DNA of 64,000 bases. It comes from DASSSY01 sp035708205. GTDB lineage: Bacteria; Bacteroidota; Bacteroidia; Chitinophagales; Chitinophagaceae. The translations under genes were made by a program, and so were the position numbers. Of the stretch, positions 20,267 through 29,780 are shown one piece after another. Below the pieces are notes generated by a model. It was not told where the DNA came from. It ran no database searches and saw nothing but the letters and a program-made list of their open reading frames with translations. Within the stretch, counting starts at the first letter, position 1. Each line of letters opens with the position of its first letter. Location of the stretch: the NCBI GenBank assembly GCA_035708205.1, contig DASSSY010000003.1, forward strand, positions 1 through 64,000. Direction: 5' to 3'.

Positions 20267-20791
20267 ATGAAAAAAATCCTAAGCATTTGCCTGTTAGGCG
20301 TTTTTACGGCTTTCAGCGCTTCGGCCCAATACCAGAACACCGCTATCAAAGTGGGACAAAAAGCGCCGGAATTAGCCTATCAAAACCCTGAAGGCAAGAC
20401 CATTTCCCTACAGGATATAAATAAAGGACGCTATGTGCTGTTAGATTTCTGGGCCAGCTGGTGTGGTCCCTGCCGCCTGGCCAGTCCTTCGGTGGTAAAA
20501 ATGTACCAGGAATTTAAAGACAAAAAATTCAAGGACGCGCCTAAGGGCTTTACTATTGTCAGCGTGTCCCTGGACAGGCAAAAAGAAGCCTGGATCAAGG
20601 CCATTAAGGACGACCATTTATCGTGGCCTTACCAGATGAGCGATTTAAAAGCCTGGCAGAGCGAGGCCGCCCAGAAATATGGCGTTCGCTTTATCCCTCA
20701 AGCTTTTTTACTAGGCCCCGACGGCAAGGTTATCGGTGCTTACAATTCTCCGGAAGCCGCGAAAGAAGAGCTGAAAAAATATGTAAAATAA
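20267..20791 (+). CDS. TlpA-like thioredoxin-family protein, periplasmic
   Basis: A 174-residue secreted thiol-disulfide protein: a signal peptide (MKKILSICLLGVFTAFSASAQ), then an AhpC/TSA-thioredoxin fold. The active site is FWASWCGPCRLASP near residue 68, with the cis-proline region YGVRFIPQAFLLGPDGKVIG near 145. It probably maintains or transfers redox equivalents in the periplasm. It is 18 bases upstream of gmk, but the two have no evident functional link. Confidence 0.87.
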   Translation: MKKILSICLLGVFTAFSASAQYQNTAIKVGQKAPELAYQNPEGKTISLQDINKGRYVLLDFWASWCGPCRLASPSVVKMYQEFKDKKFKDAPKGFTIVSVSLDRQKEAWIKAIKDDHLSWPYQMSDLKAWQSEAAQKYGVRFIPQAFLLGPDGKVIGAYNSPEAAKEELKKYVK

Positions 20792-20809
20792 ATTAGGGCG
20801 GATGCCTGT

Positions 20810-21379
20810 ATGACCAGAAAGATCATCATTATAACCGCGCCTTCAGGATCGGGGAAGACGACTTTAGTAAAAGACCTCCTAGAGCGTCTTCCCCGATTAG
20901 CGTTTTCCATATCCGCCTGTACCCGTTCGCCCCGTGCGGGTGAAATTGACGGCAGGGATTACTATTTTCTTAGCCTAGCTGACTTTGAAGAAAAATTAGC
21001 CAAGGGAGAATTCTTAGAGTCGGAAATGGTATATCCAGGAAAATATTACGGCACGCTGAAATCGGAACTGAACCGCATCTGGGAAAACGGGCAATTCCCC
21101 CTCGTGGATATTGACGTTAAAGGCGCCTTAAGAATAAAGCGGCAATTCCAGGGCGAATCACTGTCTATTTTTATCAAAGCGCCATCCATTGAAACCCTGG
21201 AGCAACGCCTGCGCCACCGGGGAACGGAAACGGAAGACACTCTCCTGGAACGATTGAAAAAAGCGGATTACGAACTTAGCTTTGCCCCGGAGTTTGACTA
21301 TCTGCTGGTCAATGATGATCTGGGTCAAGCCAAAGAGGAGCTATATCGCCGTATTGAACATTTTATCGGCTGTAACTAA
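20810..21379 (+). CDS. gmk: Guanylate kinase
   Basis: The enzyme phosphorylates GMP to GDP with ATP. The 189 residues include the P-loop APSGSGKTTL near residue 9, SISACTRSPRAGEIDGRDYYF with the GMP-binding arginines near 33, and the lid region VYPGKYYGT near 75. Length is typical. The stop codon is two bases from the stop of the converging uvrB gene, with no room for a shared terminator. Confidence 0.95.
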   Translation: MTRKIIIITAPSGSGKTTLVKDLLERLPRLAFSISACTRSPRAGEIDGRDYYFLSLADFEEKLAKGEFLESEMVYPGKYYGTLKSELNRIWENGQFPLVDIDVKGALRIKRQFQGESLSIFIKAPSIETLEQRLRHRGTETEDTLLERLKKADYELSFAPEFDYLLVNDDLGQAKEELYRRIEHFIGCN

Positions 21380-21381
21380 TC

Positions 21382-23403
21382 TCATCTTCCTCTTTTCTGC
21401 TCCTGTAAAGCAAATAAGGCATCCCGCAAACGGGCTGCTTCCATAAAGTCCAGATCTTTAGCCGCCTTTTCCATGGCCTTTTGGGTCTGCCTGATGACTT
21501 TGTCCAGGTCTTTGAGACTACTATAGGCTACCTGCTCTTCGGCAGCTTCTACGCTGGATGTATTGATCGTATAAGCCCTTGCTTCATCCTCGCCTTTAAT
21601 ATCCAGAACAGACGTTTGCTTCAGAATTTCCGCAATTGATTTTTTTACTGTTCTGGGAGCCATGTGATGCTCGGTATTATAGGCGATCTGCTTGGCACGC
21701 CGCCTTTCCGTTTCGTCAATGGTGCGCTGCATGCTTTCCGTAATCTTATCGGCATAAAAGATAACCAGGCCATCAGCATTCCGGGCAGCACGGCCGGCCG
21801 TTTGGGTCAGTGAACGCTCATCCCGCAAAAACCCTTCTTTATCGGCATCCAGGATGGCCACCAGGGATACTTCCGGCAGATCCAGCCCTTCCCTAAGTAA
21901 ATTCACGCCCACCAGGACATCGATCTCCCCTAACCGCAATGCTCTCAAGATCTCAACACGCTCCAGGGTATCAATACCCGAATGCAGATACCGTGATTTG
22001 ATATTTATGTTTTTCAGGTATTTGTCCAGCTCTTCCGACATTTTCTTGGTTAAGGTCGTGACCAGAACACGGTCGCCTTTCTTCACCCGTTCATCAATTT
22101 CTTCCAGCAGGTCATCGATCTGGTTGATGGATGGTCGTACTTCAATAGGAGGATCCAAAAGCCCCGTCGGCCGCACCACCTGCTCCACTACCACGCCCTC
22201 CGAGTGCTCCAGCTCATACCTGCCCGGCGTAGCGCTGACAAAGACTACCTGGTTCAGCATACTTTCAAATTCATGAAAATTCAACGGCCGGTTATCTAAC
22301 GCCGAGGGTAGCCGAAAACCAAACTCCACCAAATTCATTTTCCGGGACCGGTCGCCGCCATACATGCCACTGATCTGCGGCAGGGTCACATGGCTTTCAT
22401 CTAAAATCAACAAATAATCATCCGGGAAATAATCAATTAAACAAAACGGCCTCGTACCGGGCTGGCGCCTGTCCAGAAAACGGGAATAATTCTCAATGCC
22501 GTTGCAATAACCTAATTCCTGGATCATCTCCAGATCGTAATTCACCCTTTCCTTGATGCGCTGGGCTTCTATGGGCTTGCCTATTTCCTTGAAATATTCA
22601 TTTTGGGCAAACATTTCATCCTGGATTTCCCGGACAATATTTGCCATCTGATCCTTTGGCGCCATATACATATTCGCCGGAAAAACGGCCGCATTTTCCA
22701 GCCGCTCAATACGTTTGCCGGTCAACGGATCGAAAGAATCAATACTTTCAATTTCATCGCCGAAGAAAGTAACACGATAGCCGTAATCCAAATATGGCAG
22801 GTTAATATCCACCGTATCCCCCTTTACCCTGAAAGTACCTCGTGAAAACTCTACCTGGCTTCGGTTATATAATGCATTTACCAAATGATGCAAAAAGGCA
22901 TTGCGCTGAATGCGCTGCCCCACCGTTAAGCGGATAATGCCGTTTTCATATTCCGCAGGATTACCGATACCATAGATGCAGGACACGGAAGCCACGACCA
23001 GGATATCCCGGCGACCGCTAAGCAGGCTGCTGGTGGTATGCAGCCGTAGCTTTTCCAGCTCATCATTAATGGACAGGTCCTTTTCAATATAAGTATCGCT
23101 GACCGGCATATAGGCTTCCGGCTGATAATAATCATAGTAAGAAACAAAATATTCTACCGCATTGTTAGGGAAAAACTGCCGGAATTCGCCGTAAAGCTGA
23201 GCGACCAATGTTTTGTTATGGGTCAGCACCAATGTCGGCTTTTGCACTTCCTGCACCAGGTTAGCCATAGTGAACGTCTTGCCCGAACCGGTAACGCCCA
23301 GTAAGGTTTGGAACTTTTCGCCCTCTCTGATTCCCCGGCTGAGCTCGGCAATGGCTTTAGGCTGATCCCCCGCCGGTTTGTATGGACTTTCAATCTGGAA
23401 CAT
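21382..23403 (-). CDS. uvrB: UvrABC excinuclease subunit B
   Basis: UvrB is the damage-verifying helicase-like subunit of nucleotide excision repair. The 673 residues show Walker A (LLGVTGSGKTFTMANL) near residue 35, the beta-hairpin region VSYYDYYQPEAYMP near 92, the Walker B-type DEXX box LLILDESHV near 340, helicase motif VI with the arginine-rich GRAAR segment near 545, and the C-terminal UVR coiled-coil (EKAAKDLDFMEAARLRD) that binds UvrC. Length is as expected. Confidence 0.97.
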   Translation of the reverse strand: MFQIESPYKPAGDQPKAIAELSRGIREGEKFQTLLGVTGSGKTFTMANLVQEVQKPTLVLTHNKTLVAQLYGEFRQFFPNNAVEYFVSYYDYYQPEAYMPVSDTYIEKDLSINDELEKLRLHTTSSLLSGRRDILVVASVSCIYGIGNPAEYENGIIRLTVGQRIQRNAFLHHLVNALYNRSQVEFSRGTFRVKGDTVDINLPYLDYGYRVTFFGDEIESIDSFDPLTGKRIERLENAAVFPANMYMAPKDQMANIVREIQDEMFAQNEYFKEIGKPIEAQRIKERVNYDLEMIQELGYCNGIENYSRFLDRRQPGTRPFCLIDYFPDDYLLILDESHVTLPQISGMYGGDRSRKMNLVEFGFRLPSALDNRPLNFHEFESMLNQVVFVSATPGRYELEHSEGVVVEQVVRPTGLLDPPIEVRPSINQIDDLLEEIDERVKKGDRVLVTTLTKKMSEELDKYLKNINIKSRYLHSGIDTLERVEILRALRLGEIDVLVGVNLLREGLDLPEVSLVAILDADKEGFLRDERSLTQTAGRAARNADGLVIFYADKITESMQRTIDETERRRAKQIAYNTEHHMAPRTVKKSIAEILKQTSVLDIKGEDEARAYTINTSSVEAAEEQVAYSSLKDLDKVIRQTQKAMEKAAKDLDFMEAARLRDALFALQEQKRGR

Positions 23404-23474
23404 AGGTACACAAAGTTACAGAATGGCCGTCGATTAACAAGCATTCAAAACAGGAAAAGAAAGCGAAAACGGTA

Positions 23475-24230
23475 TTAATCCTCACGCAGGTCTTTCCCTG
23501 TCAATTCGATAAAGACATCTTCCAAATTGGCCTCCCTGGCTTTCTTTGCCCGTTTAAAACCCGAAGCTAACAGGTCGTCGATCATTTGGCCCGGGGTATT
23601 GAGCATAATGATCTTCCCGGCATCAACAATAGCAATTCTGTCACACAGCTCTTCGGCCTCGTCCATATAATGCGTGGTCATCACAACAGTAGTGCCGTTA
23701 TCTCTCAGGTTCCGGATCAGTTCCCAGAGATTACGCCTTGCCTGAGGGTCCAGGCCGGTTGTGGGCTCATCCAGGAAAATAATTTTAGGCTGATTGATGA
23801 TCGTGGTCGCGATAGAAAAACGTTGTTTTTGCCCGCCGGAAAGCTCTTTAAATTTATTTCCGGCTTTATCCTGAAGGTTAACGCTTTTAAGCAGGTTCAT
23901 GGCATCTACCCGGATATTGTATAATCCGGCAAATAAATGAACCAGTTCTTTCAAATTGAGATTGGGATAGAAGCCCGCGGCCTGCAATTGCACCCCGATA
24001 ATTTTTTTGATCTCTTCTGGATGCTCATCTAAATCAATGCCGTCGACGATTACCGTTCCGGCAGTTTTAGGTCTAAGGGTCTCAATGATTTCCAGGGTGG
24101 TGGTCTTCCCCGCCCCGTTAGGGCCTAATAAGCCGAATATTTCCCCTTCATTCACGGCAAAGCTCAAACCCGCGACAGCGGTAAACTCGCCATATTTTTT
24201 GACTAAATCTTTTACGGTAATGATCCCCAT
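23475..24230 (-). CDS. ABC transporter ATP-binding protein (CcmA/DrrA-like)
   Basis: A 251-residue ATPase with Walker A LLGPNGAGKTTT near residue 35, the signature LSGGQKQRFS near 130, Walker B IIFLDEPTTGLD near 150, and the H-loop VVMTTHYM near 185. Bacterial members of this group pair with ABC-2 type permeases exporting drugs, lipids or polysaccharides. No permease gene lies beside it here, so the membrane partner must be elsewhere. No signal peptide. Confidence 0.9.
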   Translation of the reverse strand: MGIITVKDLVKKYGEFTAVAGLSFAVNEGEIFGLLGPNGAGKTTTLEIIETLRPKTAGTVIVDGIDLDEHPEEIKKIIGVQLQAAGFYPNLNLKELVHLFAGLYNIRVDAMNLLKSVNLQDKAGNKFKELSGGQKQRFSIATTIINQPKIIFLDEPTTGLDPQARRNLWELIRNLRDNGTTVVMTTHYMDEAEELCDRIAIVDAGKIIMLNTPGQMIDDLLASGFKRAKKAREANLEDVFIELTGKDLRED

Positions 24231-24270
24231 TGGCTCTTTGCTTTGAAAAGGAATGTATTTCCCGGCAAAG

Positions 24271-24936
24271 TTACATATTGATGTAATTCATGAGGAGGCG
24301 ATAACGTTCTATTAAATTTCCCTGGTCCGGCTGGGCGCCGAAAATCTCTTTGACATTATATTCAAATCTTTCAAAGGATGCCCTGAGCGCCTGAAGGTCT
24401 TTTTTATTGGTTTTCAGGACAACATCCATATTTTCCGACTGGGCATCGGTAAAGACCTGTACATTCAATATGGTGGTATCGCAGCTTTCACAGATACGGG
24501 CAATCTCGGAAAGACTGTAATCGACCGGCTTCATACTCAAAACCATGACCGCTCCGGGAAATGCCAGGCCGGTTGCCGGCTCAAATAAATACTGAAATAA
24601 ATCATGACGGGTAACCACGCCAAGATATTGTTCCTGCTCATCAATTACCGGCAAAAGCGACAATTTAAACTCCGCCATCCTGCAAGCGGCCTCATAGGGA
24701 TGCGCCGTTATCGCCACAACCGGCGAAGCCTTTAACGAAGCATGTTTTACGACAACGGCGGAAGGATCTGCAGCATCCAGCAGCGTATCTTCATCCACAA
24801 GCGCCACTAACCGGCCATTATCAACAAAGGGCAGCTCAGAAACAAGGAAATCCCTCATCATGTCTAATGCTTCCGCAATGGTATGCGTCGCCGTAAGGCT
24901 AGGAATCTCGTGATTGATGAAGGCGTCGATATACAT
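24271..24936 (-). CDS. CBS-pair domain protein
   Basis: A 221-residue cytosolic protein with two CBS motifs in the N-terminal 130 residues: HTIAEALDMMRDFLVSELPFVDNGRLVALVDEDTLL, then a second around LLPVIDEQEQYLGVVTRHDL. CBS pairs bind adenosyl ligands and act as energy sensors. The C-terminal 80 residues (VLSMKPVDYSLSEIARICES...) look like an ACT-like domain. It lies in a minus-strand run 10 bases after the hydrolase gene. Function unknown. Confidence 0.75.
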   Translation of the reverse strand: MYIDAFINHEIPSLTATHTIAEALDMMRDFLVSELPFVDNGRLVALVDEDTLLDAADPSAVVVKHASLKASPVVAITAHPYEAACRMAEFKLSLLPVIDEQEQYLGVVTRHDLFQYLFEPATGLAFPGAVMVLSMKPVDYSLSEIARICESCDTTILNVQVFTDAQSENMDVVLKTNKKDLQALRASFERFEYNVKEIFGAQPDQGNLIERYRLLMNYINM

Positions 24937-24946
24937 GAAAAAGGTT

Positions 24947-25708
24947 TTATTTACCGGATTGTTTTGCCAAAAATCCCGATAATACTTCGTTAAACCGCAT
25001 AGGACGTTCCATCATGGGCGCATGGCCGCACTCATCAATCCAATGCAATTCGGAATTAGGAATCAGCTTATTAAATTCTTCTGCAACCATTGGTGGCGTA
25101 ATGGTATCATTCTGCCCCCAGATCAAACAGGTGGGTACTTTAATTTCCCGTAACTCATCACTAAGGTTATTACGGATAGCGCTCTTGGCCAAGGCAATAA
25201 CCTTAATAGCCTTAAGCCGGTTATTCACGATAGCATACACTTCATCCACCAATTCTTTCGTGGCCATTTTTGGATCATAGAACGTCAATTCCGTCTTCTT
25301 GCGGATATATTCATAATCGCCTCTTTTCGGATAGGTCTCTCCCATCCCGTTTTCAAACAAGCCGGAACTGCCGGTGAGAACCAGCGAAGCCACTTTTGCC
25401 TGATTGAGAAGCGTATAGATCAGGGCCACATGGCCACCGAGTGAATTGCCCAATAAATGAACATTTTCCAATTCATGGGCTTCGATAAATTTCTGCACAT
25501 ACTTAGCCAAGGCCCCTACACCTGTTTCCAGCCCCATATCAAACAAAGGCAACATCGGGATAATAACCCGGTGGGTTTGTTTAAAATGGTCAAACAGGTC
25601 ACGAAAATTACTCAATGCGCCAAATAAACCATGCAACAGGATTAACGGTTCACCCGCGCCCTCTTCAATATATTTATATTTACCAATTGTCTTTATTTCT
25701 TCTTCCAT
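24947..25708 (-). CDS. Alpha/beta hydrolase
   Basis: A 253-residue hydrolase with the oxyanion region LILLHGLFGALSNF near residue 23, the nucleophile elbow LLGNSLGGHVAL (Ser near residue 88), an acid region TCLIWGQNDTITP near 192, and the catalytic His in DECGHAPMMERP near 225. Family enzymes cleave esters or related bonds. No substrate is evident from the neighbours. It is likely co-transcribed with the CBS gene. Confidence 0.88.
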   Translation of the reverse strand: MEEEIKTIGKYKYIEEGAGEPLILLHGLFGALSNFRDLFDHFKQTHRVIIPMLPLFDMGLETGVGALAKYVQKFIEAHELENVHLLGNSLGGHVALIYTLLNQAKVASLVLTGSSGLFENGMGETYPKRGDYEYIRKKTELTFYDPKMATKELVDEVYAIVNNRLKAIKVIALAKSAIRNNLSDELREIKVPTCLIWGQNDTITPPMVAEEFNKLIPNSELHWIDECGHAPMMERPMRFNEVLSGFLAKQSGK

Positions 25709-25785
25709 ATGTATTGATTAATGCCTGCAAAGTACAGTTATTTCTTAAATCTTCAACAAATAAAGTTTGCAAATTGTTGTGCGCA

Positions 25786-26256
25786 TCAACAGGAGAATAG
25801 CCTCTGGACATTCAGCCATTCTCCCGAAAATTGTGTTCCCGGCGTTTTCTGGTAAAACCTGATGGCCGGCTCATTCCAATCCAATACCTGCCAACACATA
25901 CCCTTAAGCCGCAAAGTCTTCGCTTCTTCCTCCAGGTGATCCATTAAACGCCTGCCGATGCCCCGCCCCCGGAATTCCTGACTAACAATAATGTCCTCAA
26001 GATACAACATTTTTCCTTTCCATGTAGAATACCGAATGTAATACAAAGCCATGCCCATAACCCTGCCCGTTAACTGACATTCCGCCACAAATGCCTGCCA
26101 AGCGGGGCGAGCGCCGAAACCGTCCTCGCGAAATTCGGATAAGGTTACCGTCACTGCCAGCGGCTCTTTTTCAAATTCAGCCAGCTCCCTGATCAAAGTC
26201 ATCATTGCCGGAACATCGTTATCCATTGCACGCCGAATGCTAATATTGCCCTCCAT
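25786..26256 (-). CDS. GNAT-family N-acetyltransferase (spermidine/spermine acetyltransferase-like)
   Basis: A 156-residue acetyltransferase. The acetyl-CoA binding motif is VSQEFRGRGIGRRLMDHL near residue 90, preceded by YLEDIIV. The opening ISIRRAMDNDVPAMMTLIRELAEFEK is close to the diamine/polyamine acetyltransferase (SAT) group. A real polyamine substrate is an inference. Confidence 0.85.
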   Translation of the reverse strand: MEGNISIRRAMDNDVPAMMTLIRELAEFEKEPLAVTVTLSEFREDGFGARPAWQAFVAECQLTGRVMGMALYYIRYSTWKGKMLYLEDIIVSQEFRGRGIGRRLMDHLEEEAKTLRLKGMCWQVLDWNEPAIRFYQKTPGTQFSGEWLNVQRLFSC

Positions 26257-26423
26257 TAATTTTTAAAAATTTCCTTCAAAAATAACAATAAGCCCGTTAG
26301 CATCCCAAATTCCCTGTCTAACTTACTGTAAATAAAATGGTAAGCAAAAATTGGCATAAAAATTGATAAACCTTAATCAGCACCAGCTAAACCTTTTTAT
26401 CACACAATCACAATACTTATTAC

Positions 26424-26987
26424 TTGTCTGTTCCATACCGAAATCTTAGCGACGAGGATCTGTTTCACCAGATGGCCACCAGGCAGGACAGGGATGCATT
26501 TGGCATGCTCTTTGCCAGGTACAAGCATCTTGTCTTGGGTGTTTGTTTGAAATATCTGGAAGAAACGGAACGCGCGAAGGACGCTGTTCAAAATATTTTT
26601 CTGAAAATCTGGAACGACAGCTATAAATACCAAATCAGCCGCTTTAAGCCCTGGTTATATAAAGTGGCCAGGAACCATTGCCTCGGGGAATTGCGTAAAA
26701 AGGACCCGACGGCTCAATTCGATACGGTCCCGGATATTGATGATGTGGAATGGATCGATTATTTGCATCTTAAATTAAAAGAAGACCAGTTACTTAACCA
26801 TTTAAGTCATTGCATGAATAATTTAAGGGAAGAGCAGTATCGGTGCATCAACAGCTTTTATTTTGAAGAAAAAAGCTATCAGGAAATTGCCATAGCCACA
26901 GGTTATACTTATAAGGACATTAAAAGCTTTATTCAAAACGGCCGGAGAAACATTAAAGCCTGTATGCAAAATGTCATAACCGTATGA
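26424..26987 (+). CDS. RNA polymerase ECF-type sigma factor with TTG start
   Basis: A 187-residue sigma-70 family factor. Region 2 spans about residues 20-85, with FARYKHLVLGVCLKYLEETERAKDAVQNIFLKIWND. Region 4 spans about 120-180, with LREEQYRCINSFYFEEKSYQEIAIATGYTYKDIK. The start seems to be TTG at 26424 (MSVPYRNLSDEDLF): an in-frame stop lies 12 codons upstream and there is no ATG until residue 17. The next gene, 10 bases on, is a membrane protein with a Zn-finger-like N-terminus that would be its anti-sigma partner. Confidence 0.85.
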   Translation: MSVPYRNLSDEDLFHQMATRQDRDAFGMLFARYKHLVLGVCLKYLEETERAKDAVQNIFLKIWNDSYKYQISRFKPWLYKVARNHCLGELRKKDPTAQFDTVPDIDDVEWIDYLHLKLKEDQLLNHLSHCMNNLREEQYRCINSFYFEEKSYQEIAIATGYTYKDIKSFIQNGRRNIKACMQNVITV

Positions 26988-26997
26988 GCTCATTATC

Positions 26998-28164
26998 ATG
27001 GAAAAGGGAGAAAAAATATTGCAAATATTTGAGAGCAGTGCCTGTCTTAAGCCGGACCAGATACTGGGCTATCTGAAAGGCAGCCTTTTTCAGGAAGAGT
27101 TAAGAGTCGTAGAGCTGCATCTGGCCTCATGTAACTTTTGCCAGGAAGCGCTTGAGGGATTAGAGCGCCATAAAGACGCCAAAAACCTTATCGACAGCTT
27201 AACCCTGCCGCCATTACCATCAATGGAAAAAAATATTATCAAAACGTCTGAACCTGCTCCTCTCTCAAAAACAATTTTTGTATCACCGGTAAAAAAAGCC
27301 CATTCGGCTCCGGGTCTTCCCAAAAGTACTTTTACACCAAAAAATCAGACCCGCCTTCCCCGCCAAAGAAACTTTTCATGGTTAGGTATCGGAGGTATAG
27401 CAGCATTGCTCCTTTTGGGCGGCTTCCTTTTCTGGCAATATGAAAACAGTAATCCGGGCTGGAAGCCATTTGCCATAAAAACCAGCAACAATAAAGCACC
27501 CGTTTTAGAGGATAGCACCGGGACGAAAGACACTCCATCGAAGATTGCCGCCGATCAAGCCCATACTGTTAGCAAGAAAGTAATTGCCCCTCCGGTCACT
27601 TATGCAACGGATTCCGGTAAAAATATAGCGGCGGCGCCGGCAATAAATAAAAAGTCGGCCGGATTAACCGATTCTACCAAAGCAATGGTTGCCTTAAGCG
27701 CACCTCCGGTCGTTCCAAAAACTGCCAACACATCCTCTAACAACCTGCCTGATGCTGTAGACAAAACCCATGCATCGGCCAGGGACAGTCAAAATGACGA
27801 CCACGCATCTACTACGGCAGCACCGACTGAAGCATCCTCCAGAAAAACAGGGACCAAAACTTTAAATAAGACACCTCAGAAACCGGCAGAATCTTCAAGC
27901 GCACCTAACGCCGGCATCGGTGCTTCGGATTTTCAAACGGGGAAAAGCCTTTTTCTGAAAAAGCAATATGCCAGCGCCTTACTTTATTTACGCACAGCTT
28001 CGGAAAACGATAATGATCCCCATCATGCCGAAGCCATGTATTATTCAGCCCTCTGTAATCTACAAATCGGCAAAACCGGTCGGGCCAAACGCCTGTTTAA
28101 AAGAGTGGAAAAATCTGATTCGCCCTTTTCCGCGAAAGCCAGTGAACAATTGAAACAATTATAA
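26998..28164 (+). CDS. Putative anti-sigma factor: Zn-finger-like N-terminus, one TM, TPR C-terminus
   Basis: The 388-residue protein has an N-terminal region with H-x3-C-x2-C spacing (LHLASCNFCQEALEG), as in zinc-binding anti-sigma domains. A TM helix follows at about residues 130-148 (WLGIGGIAALLLLGGFLFW). Then comes a long low-complexity periplasmic linker rich in Ala, Ser, Thr, Lys and Pro, and a C-terminal pair of tetratricopeptide-like helices (FLKKQYASALLYLRTAS..., AMYYSALCNLQIGKTGRA). It follows the ECF sigma gene by 10 bases. I infer that it holds the sigma factor at the membrane and that the TPR end senses a periplasmic partner. Confidence 0.75.
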   Translation: MEKGEKILQIFESSACLKPDQILGYLKGSLFQEELRVVELHLASCNFCQEALEGLERHKDAKNLIDSLTLPPLPSMEKNIIKTSEPAPLSKTIFVSPVKKAHSAPGLPKSTFTPKNQTRLPRQRNFSWLGIGGIAALLLLGGFLFWQYENSNPGWKPFAIKTSNNKAPVLEDSTGTKDTPSKIAADQAHTVSKKVIAPPVTYATDSGKNIAAAPAINKKSAGLTDSTKAMVALSAPPVVPKTANTSSNNLPDAVDKTHASARDSQNDDHASTTAAPTEASSRKTGTKTLNKTPQKPAESSSAPNAGIGASDFQTGKSLFLKKQYASALLYLRTASENDNDPHHAEAMYYSALCNLQIGKTGRAKRLFKRVEKSDSPFSAKASEQLKQL

Positions 28165-28246
28165 TCGTATTTTGCAGGCTATCTCAACGTTCCTGGAAAG
28201 ACCTTAACCGGTAGTGCTCATTTAACCGATATCAGCATTCACATTC

Positions 28247-29764
28247 ATGAATATATTCCCCAAAGTAAAGCAAGCCCTGCCATTAATCCTGGCCTTAGCT
28301 TTTACCGGGAGCATATTCCTGCTTTTCCCGACACACAATTCGACTTCGGACGCTATAGGCTACGCCGCAGACATCAAATATGGCGTACCCACCATGTTTA
28401 CGCCCCATCATTTGTTGTACAATAAGTTTTTTGAGCTTTTAAGCCTGCCTTTCCGGAAATTATTTTCCGGTTTGGACCTCCTAGCCTTTGCGAAAACGCT
28501 GAACGGCCTCTTTGCGATCAGCGTTCTGGCTCTGGCGGATCGCATCCTGAAAAAAGCCTATGATTATTCTCCAGGTAAGTCGATCCCCCTTTTGCTGGCA
28601 ACGGCTTTTTGCTTTGGATTCTGGAGATTCAGCATTGAAAATGAAAGCTATATCGTCGCTATTTTCTTCTCTCTTTTAGCCAGCAATTCCTTTCTCAACC
28701 TTTATCTGTCCGAAGGGAACAAGGCCCTGGCGGCGTTAACCGCCGGGCTCTGGGCCGCCATAGCCTGTTTATTTCATCAGATCAACTTCTTCTGGTGGCT
28801 CGGGCTCCTTATCAGTGTTTTTTATAGTAAAAGCACAAGGAAATACACGCTGATCTATAGTATCCCGGCAGTCATTGTCCCGGTGACCTATGGTCTTGTA
28901 CTCGTCTACAACTACCATCAGACCCTGACCATAAGCCATTTCATACATTTTGTCTTCTATTCCTATTTTTCAGGCTCAGCGCCTATTGTCATTGGTCCCA
29001 AAAATATTTTTTTTACCGCCGTAGCCATGATAAGAACCTTTATACAAATTTATCCTACTCAGCTTACCTTATTAAAATCAAATGTTGGTTACTACCTGCC
29101 ATTGGGCTTTGGCATCTTTATCCTGTATTATTTATTCAAAAACAGGAGCGCCGTTTTCCTGACCACCATGCCGTCCGAACGGAATAAAAAATTAAGATCA
29201 TTCGTCAGCTGCCATATCCTAATCATTTCGCTTCAATTCTTATTTGCGGCATTTTCCATGGGTAATGCTAAATTCATGATTATGCTGCCATTGCTGATCA
29301 TCCTGACGCTTCCTTATTTCGGGGAATTTAATAGGGTATTTACAAAACTGCTGGTCGGCTTTTTATTCTTATGGAATTTTGGCTACGGCATCTGGCCGGA
29401 CTATCACTATAATTATTACAATAGTCAACATTTGGCCGCATTCATGCAACAACATCCGGAAGCCATCCTGATTTCCAGAAATTACGGCATCGGTGAGCGA
29501 TACCGGTATACTACGGGCATTGACCCTAAACCTAATTTAATAGACGTTTCGATACGGCCGCTTAATAAGAAATTAGTAGATTCCTTACTCCGGGGTAAAA
29601 AGCCGGTCTATACGGATCTCATAAGCTATCCCACAGTCTATAACCGGGATTATTTTACGGATGACATAAGTTCCGATAGCTTCTGGAAACCCTTTAATTT
29701 CTTAAAAACCGATTCTTTCCGGAACTTTTACGGCAAAGTGTATATTTCCAGATTAAAAAATTGA
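28247..29764 (+). CDS. Multi-pass membrane protein, probable GT-C-fold glycosyltransferase
   Basis: A 505-residue membrane protein with about ten hydrophobic segments. The first loop reads TSDAIGYAADIKYGVPTMFTPHHLLYN. An acidic residue in the first periplasmic loop and a His-rich second element are features of GT-C/PMT-like transferases that use lipid-linked sugars. No firm family match can be made by eye. The C-terminal soluble tail (YPTVYNRDYFTDDISS...) is unusual. It lies in no polysaccharide cluster. Confidence 0.5.
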   Translation: MNIFPKVKQALPLILALAFTGSIFLLFPTHNSTSDAIGYAADIKYGVPTMFTPHHLLYNKFFELLSLPFRKLFSGLDLLAFAKTLNGLFAISVLALADRILKKAYDYSPGKSIPLLLATAFCFGFWRFSIENESYIVAIFFSLLASNSFLNLYLSEGNKALAALTAGLWAAIACLFHQINFFWWLGLLISVFYSKSTRKYTLIYSIPAVIVPVTYGLVLVYNYHQTLTISHFIHFVFYSYFSGSAPIVIGPKNIFFTAVAMIRTFIQIYPTQLTLLKSNVGYYLPLGFGIFILYYLFKNRSAVFLTTMPSERNKKLRSFVSCHILIISLQFLFAAFSMGNAKFMIMLPLLIILTLPYFGEFNRVFTKLLVGFLFLWNFGYGIWPDYHYNYYNSQHLAAFMQQHPEAILISRNYGIGERYRYTTGIDPKPNLIDVSIRPLNKKLVDSLLRGKKPVYTDLISYPTVYNRDYFTDDISSDSFWKPFNFLKTDSFRNFYGKVYISRLKN

Positions 29765-29780
29765 GTCCCCGAGCCACAGG

